Shown here in pieces: positions 15,701 to 16,725 of a stretch of 16,725 bases of DNA (positions are counted from its first letter, which is position 1; every line of letters starts with the position of its first letter). Source of the stretch: Bacteroidota bacterium (lineage in GTDB: Bacteria > Bacteroidota > Kryptoniia > Kryptoniales > JAKASW01). The notes beneath the pieces were generated by a model. That model saw only the letters and a program-made list of their open reading frames with translations, was not told the origin of the DNA and did not search any database. The stretch covers positions 1 to 16,725 of the forward strand of contig JAJYOS010000033.1 in NCBI GenBank assembly GCA_021796055.1, read 5' to 3'. A program made the position numbers and the translations under genes.

Positions 15701-16413
15701 TCAGGATTCTGGGCCGAACCGCGAAGGACCGGATGATCAGGAGAAAGAGCGCGCTGCCGGTGCTGGTCGATGAGCTCATCGGTCATGAGAGAACGCATTT
15801 GCTCATCGGTAAGCTGCTGAATTTTGAGGACCTCATGAGAAGTTCTGAAGCCGTCGAAGAAATGAAGGAACGGGACGCGAGCCGCGAGCGTTGCGGCCTG
15901 GGCGATGAGAGCAAAATCATTCACTTCCTGGACCGAGTTTGACGAAAGCATCGCGAAACCAGTCGACCGAGCCGCCATCACGTCGCTGTGGTCTCCAAAA
16001 ATGGAAAGCGCGTGCGCCGCGACAGTTCGCGCCGCGATATGAAAAACCGTAGATGTAAGCTCGCCCGCAATCTTGAACATGTTCGGTATCATAAGCAGTA
16101 GACCCTGCGACGCCGTGAACGTCGTCGTAAGCGCTCCTGCCTGCAACGCTCCATGAACAGCTCCGGAGGCTCCACCCTCACTTTGAAGCTCTGCCACGAG
16201 TGGTATCGACCCCCACAAGTTAGGTCTGTTCTGAGCTGACCATTCGTCCGACCACTCTCCCATCGGCGACGAAGGCGTGATGGGATAGATGGCAATAACC
16301 TCGTTAAGTTTATGCGCGACGAAAGCAGCAGCCTCATTCCCGTCTATTGTCGCAACGGTTCCGGGGAGATCTGACTGTTTGTCAGTCTTCCCGGCTGTAT
16401 TCTCTTCAGCCAT
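12766..16413 (-). CDS. nifJ: Pyruvate:ferredoxin (flavodoxin) oxidoreductase
   Basis: Oxidises pyruvate and CoA to acetyl-CoA and CO2 while reducing ferredoxin or flavodoxin; some versions also run in reverse. The single-chain product of 1215 residues has every domain. The N-terminal pyruvate/TPP region carries YPITPSSPMGE at about 42-52. Two [4Fe-4S] motifs follow: CIQCNKCIVICP near 710 and CTGCGLCVEFCP near 765. The proximal-cluster cysteines occur in GACSGCGE near 840, ATGCSS near 868 and SHCIEHG near 1098. The TPP motif runs from GDGWAYDIG near 990 to YSNTGGQ near 1025. The start at 16413 is chosen because GAAGGAA precedes it; the in-frame ATG at 16440 has no ribosome-binding site and would add nine residues. 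The C-terminal 20 residues are a polar Ser/Lys/Ala tail. A DHOD-like gene follows in the same operon. Confidence 0.97.
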   Translation of the reverse strand: MAEENTAGKTDKQSDLPGTVATIDGNEAAAFVAHKLNEVIAIYPITPSSPMGEWSDEWSAQNRPNLWGSIPLVAELQSEGGASGAVHGALQAGALTTTFTASQGLLLMIPNMFKIAGELTSTVFHIAARTVAAHALSIFGDHSDVMAARSTGFAMLSSNSVQEVNDFALIAQAATLAARVPFLHFFDGFRTSHEVLKIQQLTDEQMRSLMTDELIDQHRQRALSPDHPVLRGSAQNPDVFFQARETVNKFYEACPAIVQSVMNRFANVTGREYKLFQYVGAQDAERVIIIMGSGAEAVHETVEYLTSKGEKVGVVKVRLFRPFSIESFIDSLPKTAKEIAVLDRTKEPGATGEPLYSDVVTAIAESRASGKLALKSEPRIIGGRYGLSSKEFTPAMVKAVFDEMKKEKPKNHFTVGIVDDVTNTSLDYDPSFDIEPPEVVRAMFYGLGADGTVGANKNSIKIIGGETEFYAQGYFVYDSKKSGSQTVSHLRFGPKPIHSTYLINQANFVACHQWFFVEKFDVLEKAAPGSVFLLNSIYGPDKVWDKLPRLIQKQIVEKHLKFYVIDAYKVARQTNMGSRINTIMQTCFFAISGVLPREQAIEQIKKSIKKTYGRKGDQVVQQNFEAVDQTLANLFEVMVHGKVSSTIEMPPVVSDRAPEYVKKITGRMIEGKGDTLPVSAMPIDGTFPTATAQWEKRNIALEIPVWEPDICIQCNKCIVICPHASIRVKVFDPAEMAGAPTTFKAVDFKSPEHKGMKYSLQVAPEDCTGCGLCVEFCPAKSKKEAKVKAINMKPQPPLREAERVNYDFFLNIPEVDRRTIRLDSVKDSQFLQPLFEYSGACSGCGETPYVKLVTQLFGDRTLVANATGCSSIYGGNLPTTPYTVNKDGRGPAWSNSLFEDNAEFGFGMRLAVDKQTEIAREMVKNMSSQIGDQLAKELLESDQAGEAGIYEQRERVKLLKSKLASMNSSEARRLLNVADNLVKRSVWIVGGDGWAYDIGYGGLDHVLASGKNVNILVLDTEVYSNTGGQMSKSTPRAAVAKFAAAGKPMRKKDLSLMALMYGNVYVARVAMGANDAQAVRAFLEAESYDGPSIIIAYSHCIEHGIDMSLGAQHQKVAVDTGYWPLFRFDPRQAHEGKNPFKLDSKAPKGSVGEFTSLETRFNMLKKTHPDRVKFLMELAQDDIVQRWKMYEQLSKEFEPSKSEGDGKAATAPAMN

Positions 16414-16418
16414 TTCGG

Positions 16419-16425
16419 TTCCTTC
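16419..16425 (-). promoter_or_regulatory. Shine-Dalgarno that decides the nifJ start
   Basis: GAAGGAA on the minus strand, with AAGGA six bases before the ATG at 16413. It lies inside the frame opened by the upstream ATG at 16440, which lacks such a site, so it argues for the shorter protein. Confidence 0.75.
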
Positions 16426-16670
16426 TTTTTCAAAATGCAAAGTGTTTTCTAAACTGGACGTTCAGAAATTCTGCAATATCGGTGCCGGAACCAGTCTTTG
16501 CTTACTCGTTGATTTGCTGGCAGTTATGTAGCCATCGAGATCACGGAATACATCGAAGAGCGGTAAACTGCCCCAAAATAGAGGAAAGGTGGTTAGGTGA
16601 ATTCTGCCTCCTGAAAGTGAAAGCAGTACCAACGTGTAAAAACTTCGGAAGGAATCAAAAACTTTTGACG
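16426..16670. other. Upstream region of nifJ
   Basis: About 245 bases with no supported gene. It must contain the leftward nifJ promoter. The best sigma-70-like pair I can find is TTGCAG then TTTAGA with 17 bases between, on the minus strand near 16446-16474, but the -10 matches at only 3 of 6 positions, so I do not assert it. Confidence 0.5.
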
Positions 16671-16697
16671 AAAAAAAAGCCCCGCGAGAAGCGGGGC
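16671..16697 (-). terminator. Strong intrinsic terminator of a gene beyond the right edge
   Basis: On the minus strand GCCCCGC, a 5-base loop and GCGGGGC form a perfect 7-bp stem (16697-16679), followed directly by eight T (16678-16671). It would end a leftward transcript entering from outside the window, and so separates that gene from nifJ. Confidence 0.88.
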
Positions 16698-16725
16698 CTT
16701 GTAAGGATTCAACAGTGCCTTGTCA

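Noticed and set aside
1..16725. CRISPR arrays, tRNA or rRNA genes, insertion sequences, att sites
   Set aside because: No regularly spaced repeats, cloverleaf-like segments, transposase motifs or flanking inverted repeats were seen on either strand.

Overview
The window is a run of ordinary bacterial chromosome: about 50% G+C by eye, densely coded, with no rRNA, tRNA, CRISPR array, transposase or phage gene that I can see. The gene content suggests a Gram-negative bacterium with an anaerobic or facultative energy metabolism. The signs are [NiFe]-hydrogenase maturation genes, a large pyruvate:ferredoxin oxidoreductase, and an envelope-spanning MacA/MacB-type export system. Separate MacB-like permeases beside a MacA-like adaptor, and a nifJ-DHOD-like gene pair, would fit the Bacteroidota/Ignavibacteriota (FCB) side of the tree. 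That placement is inference from gene style, not from a marker gene.

Layout, left to right. (1) Positions 1-3000, minus strand: hypC, hypA and hypF, a hydrogenase-maturation operon read leftward. hypF overlaps hypA by 11 bases and runs off the left edge only a few residues before its usual end. (2) Positions 3299-7013, plus strand, divergent from the hyp genes: a MacA-like periplasmic adaptor and two FtsX/MacB-type permeases. No ATP-binding subunit lies in the cluster. A 36-codon reading frame exactly bridges the gap between the two permeases. (3) Positions 7187-8814, plus: a thioredoxin-fold protein with a WCPDC active site and a D-2-hydroxyacid dehydrogenase that starts at TTG. (4) Positions 8871-9083, minus: a small protein with two membrane segments. 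(5) Positions 9404-11665, plus: serA (3-phosphoglycerate dehydrogenase with an ACT domain) and a DUF72 protein. serA is preceded by a candidate promoter and a perfect 14-bp palindrome. (6) A hairpin terminator at 11690-11708 separates these from the convergent minus-strand operon nifJ then DHOD-like gene (16413 to 11730). (7) The right end holds the nifJ leader and a strong terminator belonging to a leftward gene outside the window.

Functionally, the hyp proteins build the Fe(CN)2CO/Ni centre of a [NiFe]-hydrogenase. NifJ links pyruvate to reduced ferredoxin, so the two ends of the window both concern low-potential electron flow. The middle is envelope export plus amino-acid biosynthesis. I found no clear candidate for a wholly new system. 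The best leads are the ATPase-less permease pair with its bridging micro-ORF, the palindrome in the serA leader, and the DHOD-like protein that lacks the catalytic cysteine yet sits directly behind nifJ.
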